64,000 bases of DNA from Castor canadensis (Eukaryota; Chordata; Mammalia; Rodentia; Castoridae): contig NC_133390.1 of NCBI RefSeq assembly GCF_047511655.1, positions 116,788,083 to 116,852,082 of the forward strand. Reading direction: 5' to 3'. The notes beneath the pieces were generated by a model. That model had not been told where the DNA came from and ran no database searches. It was given only the letters and a program-made list of their open reading frames with translations. Positions 9,734 through 19,910 of this stretch are shown here, in pieces. The position numbers were made by a program, and so were the translations under genes. Each line of letters begins with the position of its first letter. Position 1 is the stretch's first letter.

Positions 9734-12479
9734 ATTCTAGTATAGAGAATTGCCATTAACTTCAGGACAAAAAGTTAGCCCTGACCATATTAGAATTAAG
9801 AAATAATCACCATTTAGTTTTTCATACATTTGATGTGAACATTAAATGAAAAGTCTGGAGTTTGATAATCTTTTTTATTGGTGGTTGATGCTAAAAGGGC
9901 TAGGTACATCATTTAAGAATTAAAAACTTTGTCATATTTAGTTTATAGGTGCAAATATCCAACATGAGCAACATAATTAATGTGTATGATTGATGACTGA
10001 CATGTAATCTGATAAATAAGGCTTGACTATTTTATTGTTGGAATGAGCTATAAACATAAGTTACATGGAAAAAGCCAAGTTTATCCAAAATAGACATAAA
10101 TAAACAAATTTAACATATTGTGATTTTCCATGTTTTCGTATATAATTTTCTTCCCAGAAATATTTTATAAAGTGTATCGACAAATATTGAGAAAGACCCA
10201 AGTTAATGATCTCTTTATGTATGGAATTATCTCAAAAATACTTTTCTACTTAGTCAAACAACAGGGTTTTATTATTAGTTCATAGATCTAGCAGAAATAA
10301 TTCACCTATATTTACATATTAGGCAGTAAAAATAATCCCACATTCAATATATTCACAAACAACCAGCTAAAAATGAACTATAAGCAAAAATATCTGACCA
10401 AATTGAATAAATAATTATAAAATTATTTAGCATATTAAATCAACTTTTTATTAATTTCATTAGGTTTATTGCCTCGTCACACAGGCTTTGTGTGGGCAGT
10501 TTCCATATCTGAAACTATTTTGCACTGTTTTGAGTTTCAATTGTATTTTAAAATGTATACACACCTGTTATAAATATACATACACATATATATGCATTTT
10601 TCAGCCTGTAATGATTAAACATTAATAAATTATATATGCACATTTCAAATTTACCTTTTGTTACCAAATCATGATTTGAGCTATGAAATGATATCTATAT
10701 GACCATATATTACTAACATGATAAAATTATCAGAAAAATTAAAACAAAATAATATATGTGATGTTTTCTGACAAGAAACTACCAATAAGAATTTTAGAAA
10801 TATTAGTTTTCAAATTTAGTTCTTAATCTTTACTAAAGATAAAAATTTAATAGTTATGTATGCAAATGGAACCTTAAAAATTATGAACTATATGGAGATA
10901 TATTTGTTGATTTTTAAGTCATTGTTAATTAATATGCAATGATTCAAATTCATCTTGCTATCTTTTGTAGCAAAAGACTACAAAGAGTCTTTAAGGAGAA
11001 AGCGTAAGGGGAAAAATTGCATTCTGCAATTTATTAAGCCATGAAAAATACATGTACGTTAGCTCTACAAAATGAACTTTAAGTAATCAGAATAGAAAAT
11101 TACTGATTTATTTTAATTACTGTCCTTTACATAAAATGAAATGTAATCTATATAAAAATAACTTAATTTTATGACAAAATCTCTTTTGAAAAAGAAAATT
11201 CCCCAGACATAATCAAATACTTTCTGTGTAAAATGACCTTTTCTCAAAAATTGGTAAATGAAAACCTTATTGAAATTATTATGAAGTTAAGTACCCCCTA
11301 CTATTTTATGAGATAAAGAATACATTTTGATGGAAAATTCTCATAAGTGTATAAGAATAATGATTAAATTGCCTAAATTGTTTCCTTTTTCCACATAAGA
11401 ACACATTAAATGCAAGCTAGAAGTAATAAGTATATATAACCCACATATATATATATATTCAGTATAAGTATGTATGTACACATACCAAATATGTATAGCA
11501 TATTTTCAGACAGTTTTGTAATATATTATGATGCAACATTTCATTCTGAAGTATTCCACATATACGAATACCTTAGAAACTTTTAAATTCATTTTTCCTT
11601 CATCTCATGCTGAACTGAAGTACATTTATGTTTTGAAATTTTGAAGGTATTGTTGTACATGGAAACAGTGCCATCTTCTGGCAGTTTGAACTACTTGTGC
11701 ATCTATAAAAAATTCATTATAGTTTATAACTGCCATTTTCTTCTTACCCTAAAATCAATTAATTTTTTTAAAATAAAACCTTTAGAAAAATAAGGGTATT
11801 TCTTGACATTTTCCCAAATAGATATAATTTAGAAGGTGACTAAGTCAGGAACTCTTTCACTAGCTAGACACTGAATCTTAGACTCACGATATAAACCAGT
11901 CCAGATCTCATTGTCCTCATCTATTAGATTATTTAACTAAGTCATTAATTATGCATTTAAGAAGACTCCACTGATGGTAAAGAAAAGTAAACTCAAGTAA
12001 CTGAAGTTTCAAAGAAACTTTCTGTGAAGATAGTGTTGAGTTTTGATAAGGTGGGGTCAATGGCCAGCCAAATTCCCAAAAGTTAATGGGGAAGGAGTTG
12101 CTCCAATGCTTCTGGAACCTTAGGTGTTATTATGATAACAGCTAGAACAAACTCTAAAGTTTTGGCAGCACTTTCTACCACAGCATGGACCAAGACCACT
12201 CTGTACTGCAGATGTGGCAAATTGGATTTGTCTGTACTATTTCATTCTTCCAAATCATGTGAAATGGGTTGACAACCCAGTAATTCATTTTACTAACATC
12301 TTTATGTCTCTGTGTGTAAATCACAACCATTTGTGTAAAGAACAATGATGTTAGGGATGAGTATAGAGAAAGAAATTAGATGTCCATCACTCCTTCCACC
12401 TGAAGCTTGGGTTAAGGCCAGAATTCTGGCATCATTCTGGAGGAGTATGGTCCTCAACACCTTATAAAATACTGTTGCA
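9734..12479. other. AT-rich desert
   Basis: About 2.7 kb of strongly AT-rich sequence with no open frame of note and no repeat that I can name. Short TA-alternating runs occur near 10575-10590 and 11435-11460. Confidence 0.6.
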
Positions 12480-12995
12480 AAATTCTAGTAAGTTCCCCCA
12501 AACTTCTGGTACCTAGTGAGTACAGCATGTATAATCCCTTTCCCATGAGAGTGGCAGAACCTATAAAGATGAGAGGCAAGCAATTCCAGGATTAGGTTCA
12601 TGGGAAGAAAAAGTCAGTATTTGATCTAATCTAACAAGGCTAGCTCTTAAAATGGACTGAGGTCTGTTTGATGTTAGATAAATTCGGAGTGAAAGAAGAA
12701 CCAGTGAAGGGCTGCTACCTGGCAAATATAAAAGACTGACCCCTGGCCAACAAACAGTTAGCAAGGCAACAGAACCCTGAGTCCAGCAATGGGGTGGGGG
12801 GCCTGGAAAAGGGCCCCAAACTTCAGATAAGAACCTGCTGCAAGCCAGATTTCAGCCTTCTGTGACTAAGCACAGCAGCCACTTATGCTGTGCTCAGACT
12901 TCATTTCTACAGTACTGAGATAATAAACGGGTGTAATATTCAACCCACTGATTTGTGGTAATTTGTTATGCAGCAACAGAAAACTCACCCAGGCA
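12480..12995 (+). mobile_element. MLT1-type (ERVL-MaLR) LTR
   Basis: The 3' half has the MLT1 landmarks in order: 'ctggccaacaaacagttagcaaggcaacag', 'cttcagataagaacctgctgcaagccagatttcagccttctgtgac', 'cagacttcatttctacagtactgagataataaacgg', 'tttgtggtaatttgttatgcagcaacagaaaactca'. The 5' boundary near 12480 is approximate. Solo LTR; no internal region seen. Confidence 0.8.
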
Positions 12996-13289
12996 TTTCT
13001 CAGATATTTAAGAATATGATTTAAATGTAGCGTTTCTGGTAGATAGTAAAATTTATCAGACAGCATTATGAAATAATTTTCTTGCTTTAATGATAAAATT
13101 CACAATTGACATGAACATTAACCCTGCACCTTATACTTTTCATCCTAACAGGAAGTTATTGACAGGAAATTTCTTCAACATTGCTGGGCATTATTAGTGA
13201 TAAGACCTTGTTCCAGGGCAGCTGCACAAGGTGGCGGGGAGGCAGGACCTAACCTGGACATAGCTCCCACTGCCCCACTCTGCCCTGCT
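12996..13289. other. Spacer leading into the GC-rich promoter region
   Basis: Sequence passes from AT-rich to GC-rich at about 13200. No gene recognised. Confidence 0.4.
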
Positions 13290-13330
13290 TCCCTAAGACG
13301 TGACGGTGGGACAAAAAATCCCTAAGACGT
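13290..13330. repeat. 12-bp direct repeat TCCCTAAGACGT
   Basis: 'tccctaagacgt' occurs at 13290-13301 and 13319-13330, 29 bp apart. The first copy runs into 'gacgtgacgg', a CRE-like string. The pair lies upstream of the MAD2L1-like exon 1 and could be promoter elements or a small duplication. Confidence 0.6.
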
Positions 13331-13539
13331 AGACACGGCACAGAAAAGCAGATGATTATCTTTCAGGAGAAGCCTGTTGTCACACAGAAATCAGGTTCTC
13401 CTAATGCATCTCCTCTAGAAATTTAAAAGAATCTAGAAGGAGGTCCTGACATCCTGTAGGGATGTCTGTGGCCATGCCAAGCGCAGCGGCCCTCCACCTT
13501 CTACCATGTCCAGTTGACTACCACCACAGGAGGCCTCCC

Positions 13540-13782
13540 ACAGAGCCTAACAACCCGGAAGAGAGTGCGAACGTCCACCCACTGCGCCTGCGCACACGGG
13601 TGCTCCTGGCTGGGCGGGGAGACACAGGGACGCACAGGAGCTTAGAGGCGCGACAGCCTTGCGCAGAGGACCGGGCGGCGAGCTTTGCTACTGTTTTCGA
13701 AATGTCTAGAGGGGAACTGCTGCAGAAGCAGCTGCTGGAGGGTCTGGACCTACAAGCCGCATTGTAGTGAGCGGACCTCGCC
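13540..13782 (+). promoter_or_regulatory. CpG-rich promoter remnant of the MAD2L1-like pseudogene
   Basis: In an otherwise AT-rich region this stretch is CpG-dense. It holds a near-palindromic NRF1-type site TGCGCCTGCGCA at 13583-13594 and an Sp1-type GGGCGGGG at 13612-13619, with no TATA box. GC richness continues past exon 1 to about 14200. It sits directly upstream of the exon 1 remnant at 13783, which is what a housekeeping-type bidirectional or CpG promoter would look like. Present activity is unknown; methylated dead islands normally lose CpG, so retained CpGs are notable. Confidence 0.6.
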
Positions 13783-13850
13783 ACAGCGCTGCAGCTCGCT
13801 CGGGAGCAAGGCATCACTCTGTGCGGGACGCCGAGATCCTGGCGCAGGAC
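13783..13850 (+). pseudogene. MAD2L1: MAD2L1-like exon 1 remnant
   Basis: From 13786 the frame reads ALQLAREQGITLCG, against the known MAD2L1 N-terminus MALQLSREQGITLRG. The codon where ATG should stand is ACA (13783-13785). After GGG (13825-13827) one base is missing relative to the family, shifting the frame, although the nucleotide match continues as 'acgccgagatcctggcgcagga'. No clear 5' splice site follows. It lies just downstream of the CpG-rich promoter segment, as expected for the first exon. Confidence 0.85.
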
Positions 13851-14837
13851 GCAGCGAGGAGAACCGGAGTCGGGCGGCCGCATGGACCCAAGCCTTGGCC
13901 TGGGAAACCGGGAGGTCCTGGCCGCTCAGGTACCAGCCCTCTGGAGGAATCTGGGAGTGGGATGCAGGCTTCTACTGACGGACTTATGTGCTGCTCAGGA
14001 GGGAGGAGAGGCCTGCATGCTGCTGAGGCCTGGTTCACAGGCCCACCCCTTCTCCTGCCCTCCACCAGTCCTAGGCCTAGTGTGCCTGGTGGAGCCTGGT
14101 GTGGATTTTTACCCAGACTCTACCCTACCCGACCTGAGGGAGGTGCTTCCCCCACCAGGCCCCCTGGACCTTCTGATGGAGCCTGAGGCGATGAGGAAGA
14201 ATTAGAGGAACTGATTTGCTTGGGGAGTGGGACCAGGCAGTCAGTCAGTAGCTGAGTTAAGTAAGCAGCCTGATTTGAGCTCCTCCAATCACATGATCTT
14301 AATTTAGATGGATTGCAAAGAGGTGAAATTTGGCAGTGGTAATTTTCTCTTACTGCTATATAAATACCACTCACTTTGTTTTCCTTGGATGCAGAATTTT
14401 AAGGATTTTCCGTGCCCCTTTACTCTGCTTTCAGCAGTCATACAAACACGTGTTTAGACATTTTCGTTTTATTAGTTCAGGAAATTGTATCACCTTTTGG
14501 ATCAATGCTAGTTCACCATCTTCTTTTTTGTTTCTAGAATTCCTTTTAGTTCCTCATAATTCTGATTAGGAATTTCATGTCTAATTTGTTGTAGCTTGTT
14601 TCTCCCCATTTAGTCTTCCATAATTCCACAAAGTGTTGCAAGTATCCATCTTTTTCCTTTTTGACTGTTTAAATTCACAAACCATTGTTTTTCAGAATTT
14701 TAAAATTTGTTTCAATCCTAACTTCATTATTTAAATTTTATGTTTCATTGCATTTTTTTTTTTTTACTGTCAATCTTAAAATGTCTTTCTCTTGATGGCT
14801 ATCTGAACTTTGTTAGCTTGACATAATCTTAATTTTT
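13851..14837. other. Intron-1-like region, GC-rich then AT-rich
   Basis: 13851-14200 stays GC-rich with several overlapping open frames on both strands. I recognise none as a protein and treat them as by-products of low stop-codon density. 14200-14837 is ordinary AT-rich sequence. No exon 2 of MAD2L1 was seen. Confidence 0.5.
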
Positions 14838-15016
14838 TTTCTTGTACTGAAATTGAACAGTTTAGGCAAGTGTTCTACCACTTGAGCCTTGGCCCAGCCC
14901 CTTTGTTTATATTTTGTGTTGAGACAGTATCTGGTTAACTTTGCCAAGGCTGGCCTTGAGCTTAGTACTCTGCCTCTCAAGAACGTGGGAGCTGTGTGCG
15001 CTATCATGCCCTGCTG
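14838..15016 (-). mobile_element. Composite tRNA + B1-like SINE
   Basis: On the plus strand, 'ttctaccacttgagcc...cagccc' (tRNA unit, reversed) is followed by 'gagacagtatctgg...caaggctggccttgagctt...tatcatgccctgctga' (7SL/B1 unit, reversed). This is the dimeric SINE form seen elsewhere in the window. Confidence 0.8.
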
Positions 15017-15025
15017 ACTTCTTTC

Positions 15026-15563
15026 TTTTTTTTTTTTTTTTTCATTTTTCTTTTATTATTCATAAGTGCATACAAGGCTTGGTTTATTTCTCCCCCCTGC
15101 CCCCACCCCCTCCCTTACCACCCACTCCACCCCCTCCCGCTCCCCCCCTCAATACCCAGCAGAAACTATTTTGCCCTTATCTCTAATTTTGTTGTAGAGA
15201 GAGTATAAGCAATAATAGGAAGGAACAAGGGGTTTTGCTGGTTGAGATAAGGATAGCTATACAGGGCATTGACTCACATTGATTTCCTGTGCATGGGTGT
15301 TACCTTCTAGGTTAATTCTTTTTGATCTCACCTTTTCTCTAGTTCCTGTTCCCCTTTTCCTATTGGCCTCAGTTGCTTTAAGGTATCTGCTTTAGTTTCT
15401 CTGCATTAAGGACAACAAATGCTAGCTAGTTTTTTAGGTGTCTTACCTATCCTCACCCCTCCCTTGTGTGCTCTCGCTTTTATCATGTGCTCATAGTCCA
15501 ATCCCCTTGTTGTGTTTGCCCTTGATCTAATGTCCACATATGAGGGAGAACATACGATTTTTG
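15026..15563 (-). mobile_element. 5'-truncated L1 3' UTR insertion
   Basis: It begins with a T run (15026-15042, the reversed A tail) and 'cattcataagtgcatacaaggc' style sequence. It then reads through the reverse complement of the L1 3' UTR, including 'caatccccttgttgtgtttgcc' and 'tgagggagaacatacgattttt'. A C-rich tract at 15090-15150 is the reversed G-rich segment of the 3' UTR. The body ends at about 15563. The target-site duplication is not clear (possibly CTTTCTTT). Confidence 0.88.
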
Positions 15564-15697
15564 CTTTCTTTGAAGTAATATTGACATTCTTTAATGTTTT
15601 CCTGTCCTTCATATCTACAGTAGTTGAATCCCTCAATACTTGAGCAGATTAAGGCTCAAGACTGAAAGGCAAAGGAAATGGGGTTTATTCTCCAGTA

Positions 15698-15905
15698 CAG
15701 GTTTTCTCAACCTTAGTGCTATTGACATTTTGGCTTGAGTATTAAGTGCAGGGTGCTTTCCTGTGTATTGTAAGATGTGTAGCAACATCCTTGGTCTCTA
15801 CCCACTAAATGTAAGTAAACACACCTAGCTTTCACCCTTAACAATGTCTCTGTATATTGCCAAATGTATGATGGGGACAAAATTCCGCTTGATTGAAAAC
15901 TTCTG
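15698..15905 (-). mobile_element. MER5A (hAT-Charlie non-autonomous DNA transposon)
   Basis: 'caggttttctcaaccttagtgctattgacatttt', 'tgtgtagcaacatccttggtctctacccactaaatg', 'atgtctctgtatattgccaaatg' and 'ttgattgaaaacttctg' appear in the order of the reverse complement of MER5A at close to full length (~190-bp consensus). An ancient eutherian repeat, inside the MAD2L1-like first intron. It is a useful anchor for comparing this locus with other mammals. Confidence 0.9.
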
Positions 15906-16699
15906 TTCTGGTAGATCAGTACTGGCCAAGTATCAATATGAGAGCTTTGCTGGGGATGGTGATAGACTTCTGTTTTCAAGTATAAATAGGAAACACATAG
16001 AAAAGAGCAACCTCCCTCTCTCAGAATAACTTTAAAAAATGGAGTTCAGAGCTAAATTATCTACAGTCATTCATCATCAGGTCATCTGCCTTAGGTCCTC
16101 TTGGACACTGTGGATCTTATCTTCTTAGTAAACTTCTCATTGTTATCTTGGTTAAAATAAATAAATTGCCCTTCCTTACAAGCAAATTATTCCCATTTTT
16201 TAAATCCTTTTTCCTCTATAGTCTTTTCACATGACTTACTCTTTTATTTTATTTTCCATGTATGCTGTGATTTGAATTGTTCCTGTTGGTTTCATCATTT
16301 TCCAGTTTTAATCTCTATAAAAAAACTTCTCTGAATATGCTATCCTAATTTTAAGATTAATTCATTTCTCATTTTGAGCCTCTTCTCTTTATAACTTTTG
16401 TCTAGGTTATCTCTGATATGTGCATAGCTTCACTAACAACTTTTGCGTAGACAACCCACACTTCTAACCCAAGTCTCATTCCAGACCTGTGTATCCTACA
16501 GGTGAGTCTGGGTGTAGCTGTCCTTAAGATTTCTTATGCTCAGCATACTAAAAACTAAATTTTGAATGATCTACCAAATTGAATCTCTTTCAATGATTAA
16601 CACAGTAGCCCAACCAGAAATATAAGTCAGAATCTTAACAACTACTCCTTACTTTCATACCTAATGTGGTAAATCTTAAAGAGGATAACCATGGAATGT
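15906..16699. other. Unassigned AT-rich intronic-like region
   Basis: No exon, RNA gene or named repeat recognised between MER5A and the L2-like remnant. Confidence 0.4.
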
Positions 16700-17150
16700 C
16701 TTGGGATTCTTTTTTGCTCACATTCCTAATGAACTAACCATATGCCTAGATCCCCTTTCTATACCCTCCAGTCCATATTCTACATGATAGTGACCATAAT
16801 AGTTTTTAAATTTAAGTCCAATTTATGATGTTCTGCTTCAAACACAGTAGTGATTTAATTCATTCTCCCTTCCTTTATACTTGCATTGTCTTGCTTCAAC
16901 CCTCTGCTCACACATTCTTCCCTTTAGAGTATTTAAAGTCTGTACTTTCTTCCCTGTCCTTTTCCATACTTAGTGATGTTAATCCTTAGAACTAAAACCA
17001 ATATTTTCATCACCCCTGTGAATGGATCACATTTTCCTGTTACACACTTACTGTCCCATTTGTTGTGGTGGTGATTAGATTAATACCCATCTCCTATGCT
17101 CTTTAAGGTTGCATTTGGGTGAAAGCACACATGTTCTGTCTTCAGCACCC
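16700..17150 (+). mobile_element. L2-like LINE 3' remnant
   Basis: 'ccctccagtccatattctacatgatagtgaccataatagttttt' and 'gatgttctgcttcaaacacagtagtgattt...' follow the order of the L2 3' end (…gtgatcttt…ctgcttaaaaccc…). Very diverged; boundaries approximate. Confidence 0.4.
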
Positions 17151-17331
17151 AGTATTACACCTGCTAAAATTTGAAAATAGAAACTACATTATTGATTGGG
17201 CAAATTTCCTTCCATGTGTGAGGAAGTCCAAAATACCAATGATTGACATTTCCTGAAGATGATAAGTTATAACTTGCACAGTTGCTTTGCGATAAAGTGA
17301 ATCACAAAAGATGCCTTGCTATGTCTTGCAG

Positions 17332-17452
17332 ATTGGCTGTACCAGTGTTCCTTTCAGAAACTGGTGGTAGGTGTCTCATATATTGAAAGTGGTGAGGTCA
17401 TTTAAAGATGGCAGTTTGATAGTGAATGTAAAAAGACTGCAAAAGATGCAAA
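17332..17452 (+). pseudogene. MAD2L1: MAD2L1-like exon 3
   Basis: The block starts right after a good acceptor ('tgctatgtcttgcag') and ends before a donor-like 'gtaaat'. In the family frame it reads WLYQCSFQKLVVGVSYIESG, then EVI-stop-RWQFDSECKKTAKDA. The family sequence is DWLYKCSVQKLVVVISNIESGEVLERWQFDIECDKTAKDD. The stop is TAA at 17403-17405, where Leu-Glu is expected. Its length of about 121 bp fits the known exon. It contains part of the HORMA core. Confidence 0.93.
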
Positions 17453-18397
17453 GTAAATTATTGTACTTTGATATATTTTTTTCATTGCTATATGAATTCT
17501 AATTATATTGAGCTAATTTCATATTAGTATGTTCCTTAGGTATAATTTCTAAGATATCCTCAAGAAAAACTTCCTAGGTTCATGTTAATATAATTGATTT
17601 GTATAGGTAGGATACTATTAACATAATTGACTCTAGTCTAAATCAGGACTTTTGAATTTGAATTTATTTGGTGGTATGTGCAAAACAACACGTGATGTAT
17701 TAAATGGACTATTCAGTCAATTATTCAGAGATACTTTTACCTGTAGAGGATGGTTCAGATCCTGTCCTGACTTGAGACATAGCTCTACTGCACCTCATTT
17801 ATCCCATGAACTTCCTAAGACCCTCACAGTCTTCTGAGTATCAGAAACCTCCTAAGTGGGACATGTCCATCAGTATATTATTAATCTTCAGCATTATCTT
17901 AGGCATTCAGAAACCTTTCTAACAATTCACTTTTGAAGCCTTTGATCTATTTTAGGAAATTTTTAGCTCATAAAAATCATTTGATATGCAATCTAATATT
18001 TTTCAAGGCAACAGGAAATCAGACATTTAGATGTTCTAAAAATACAAAGAAATTAGAGGATTATAACTTAGGTAGCATTTATTTTTATTGATATTTGATA
18101 TTTGATTGATATTTGAAATATTGTAGCTTTCCTAGCTTGAAATGGTTGGCACATTTTCTAATCATGTCATACTAAAAGAACTGATACTGTGAACAACCTG
18201 AAAAGATCACTGGAGAGACCAATGAAATGACAAGGATAGGTATTGTGCCTACTAGGTTATAGATTCTAAGAATACTTTTACTCATTTATTTTTTAATCTT
18301 TTTAATAATTCTATTTTGGAAGCATCTTACTTGCCATTATGTTTTAAATAATTTATTAAAACCTACAATGAATTAATCATTTTGATTTTTTTGATAG

Positions 18398-18501
18398 TGC
18401 TCCCAGAGAAAAGTCCCAGAAAGCTAACCAGGATGAAATCTGTTCAGTGATCAGACAAATCACAGCTACAGTTATATTTCTGCCACTGTTAGAAGTTTCT
18501 T
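18398..18501 (+). pseudogene. MAD2L1: MAD2L1-like exon 4
   Basis: Preceded by the acceptor 'gatttttttgatag', the frame reads SAPREKSQKANQDEI, then CSVIRQITATVIFLPLLEVS, against the family SAPREKSQKAIQDEIRSVIRQITATVTFLPLLEVSC. It ends at a perfect donor string GTATGT (18502-18507). No stop lies inside this exon. The exact junction to exon 5 is one base short of the family sequence, so joining would shift the frame. Confidence 0.95.
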
Positions 18502-18775
18502 GTATGTATTATACAACCTATTGACATAAATTTTAGGGGCAAAGGAGGAAGCTAGTGTTGTAAGAATTATCCCTTTATTTAATCATGTTTGCATTATCAT
18601 TATCATATAATACCATTCTAGAAAACTTGTATGTGCTGAGAAAAATGAAAAAGTATTCCATAACACTCACTCTTGAACATTTTCATGGGATTTTTTTTGG
18701 TGTTTTCTATTTTCTTCACATTATTACATATGTGACTATAGGTATTATTGTATCTTCCTTTTTCATTTTTACTGT

Positions 18776-18850
18776 GTTCATGAAATATTTGCTGAATGTT
18801 TCCTATAGGCCAGACACTGTTCTAAGTATTAGAATATGCTATTGACAGAA
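18776..18850. mobile_element. MIR/L2-like remnant
   Basis: 'atttgctgaatgtttcctataggccagacactgttctaagtattag' has the conserved MIR-type core ('ggccaggcactgttctaagt'). It lies in the intron between MAD2L1-like exons 4 and 5. Confidence 0.7.
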
Positions 18851-19133
18851 CCATATGTTAGATTTCTTGTGATTTACACTTATATTTTCTTAAGCATATA
18901 TTTATTTGCTTACTTTATTTTAAATAAAAAAAACCTTAAATTTTAAAAAAATAAAATCAAATATTATGTTCTTTCTACTATAATAAATTTGCATTGTGGA
19001 AAATAAATTAATGTTTAGAGACCAGGCTAACCTATATTTCAAACAATGGGTAGACTACAATATGTCCCTTGAGAGAGAGAGGGAGGTTAGTTTTGATTTT
19101 GACTAATGATGTATTTTCTTATCCCCAATTAAG

Positions 19134-19304
19134 TTCTTTTGATCTGCTGATTTATACAGACCAAGATTTGATTGTACCTGAAAAGTGGGAAGAGTTGGGA
19201 CCACAGTTCATTATCAATACTGAGGAAGTTTATCTTCATTCATTTACCAACATGATTTACAATTGAATAGCATGATGGTGGCTTACAACATTCCTGTCAA
19301 TGAC
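19134..19304 (+). pseudogene. MAD2L1: MAD2L1-like exon 5, coding part
   Basis: After the acceptor 'cttatccccaattaag' the frame reads SFDLLIYTDQDLIVPEKWEE, then LGPQFIINTEEVYLHSFTNM, a near match to the MAD2L1 C-terminus (the region of the mobile 'safety belt'). A one-base loss then gives IYN and a premature TGA near 19264. Past it, 'atagcatgatggtggcttacaacattcctgtcaatgac' still aligns with the family ending (…NSMVAYKIPVND), with a 3-base insertion. The natural stop codon position (19305-19307) is AGA instead of TGA. Confidence 0.95.
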
Positions 19305-19910
19305 AGAAGGTGAGATGAGGAAAATAATGTAATTGGAATTCTCAAATGTTGTTTTCCTGAGACCAAGTCAACTATAGCTGATGTGTTTTATTTCATTGGG
19401 AAATTTTCAGATGTAAGCTAACATTATACTTTGTGCATAATTGTTCCATTTTTGGGAAATATGTTTGACTTACCACAGAGTGAACATAATGAGTTTACTG
19501 CACATTGTTCAAGAGAACCCAGCAGATTTTGCCAACATTACAATGTAAATTCCATTGAAGGTGGTAATCGTAGATGGAAAATATTTGCTACTTAAATCAT
19601 TTTTTCAAGTATCTACTCAGAATATTTATATATAAATATTTATATATTTAAATATGAAATATAACAACAGAAGTCTTAGTATTCAGAATCTTTCAGAAAG
19701 TAGAGAAATGCTGCTTTTTTTGGGACCTTTTGTCATGTTTCATTACATAGATCCCATTTTGAAAAACTACTGATTACTAGATTTTTAATAATATAACTTG
19801 AACCCACGAAGCAATGGCTATTTATACTAAATTCCTACAATAAAGAGATGTTAATTTTTTAATGTTTTATAAAATCAACCTTTAAGTGACAATTATGAAA
19901 TAAAGTTTGT
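19305..19910 (+). other. MAD2L1-like 3' UTR remnant
   Basis: The first ~150 bases ('gatgaggaaaataatgtaattgg', 'gttttcctgagaccaagtcaactatag', 'gatgtgttttatttcattgg') resemble the MAD2L1 3' UTR as I remember it. AATAAA strings at about 19840 and 19900 could have been polyadenylation signals. The end is uncertain. Confidence 0.55.

Larger units (their letters stand above)
13783..19910 (+). pseudogene. MAD2L1: Unprocessed (intron-containing) MAD2L1 pseudogene
   Basis: Four separated blocks match, in order and on one strand, the protein MAD2L1: exon 1 at 13783, exon 3 at 17332, exon 4 at 18398 and exon 5 at 19134, followed by a MAD2L1-like 3' UTR. MAD2L1 is the HORMA-domain protein that binds CDC20 and holds back APC/C at unattached kinetochores. 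AG acceptors precede exons 3, 4 and 5 and introns are retained, so this is not a retrocopy. The copy is dead. The ATG is replaced by ACA, exon 1 has a frameshift, exon 3 has an in-frame TAA at 17403-17405, exon 5 has a frameshift and early TGA, and the natural stop is lost. I could not find exon 2; the 13.9-17.3 kb interval contains a SINE, an L1 tail, a MER5A and an L2-like remnant instead. It may be a duplicated copy, or the old locus whose job moved elsewhere. The 3' limit (near 19840-19910) is a guess based on AATAAA strings. Confidence 0.9.

Noticed and set aside
13462..14205. Several overlapping frames of 80-140 codons in the GC-rich region
   Set aside because: High GC lowers stop frequency. 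None matches a protein I know, and the MAD2L1 exon 1 frame running through them is a different one.
19069..19266. 65-codon frame as a small gene
   Set aside because: It is exon 5 of the MAD2L1-like pseudogene plus preceding intron; the first part before SFDLLIY is intronic.
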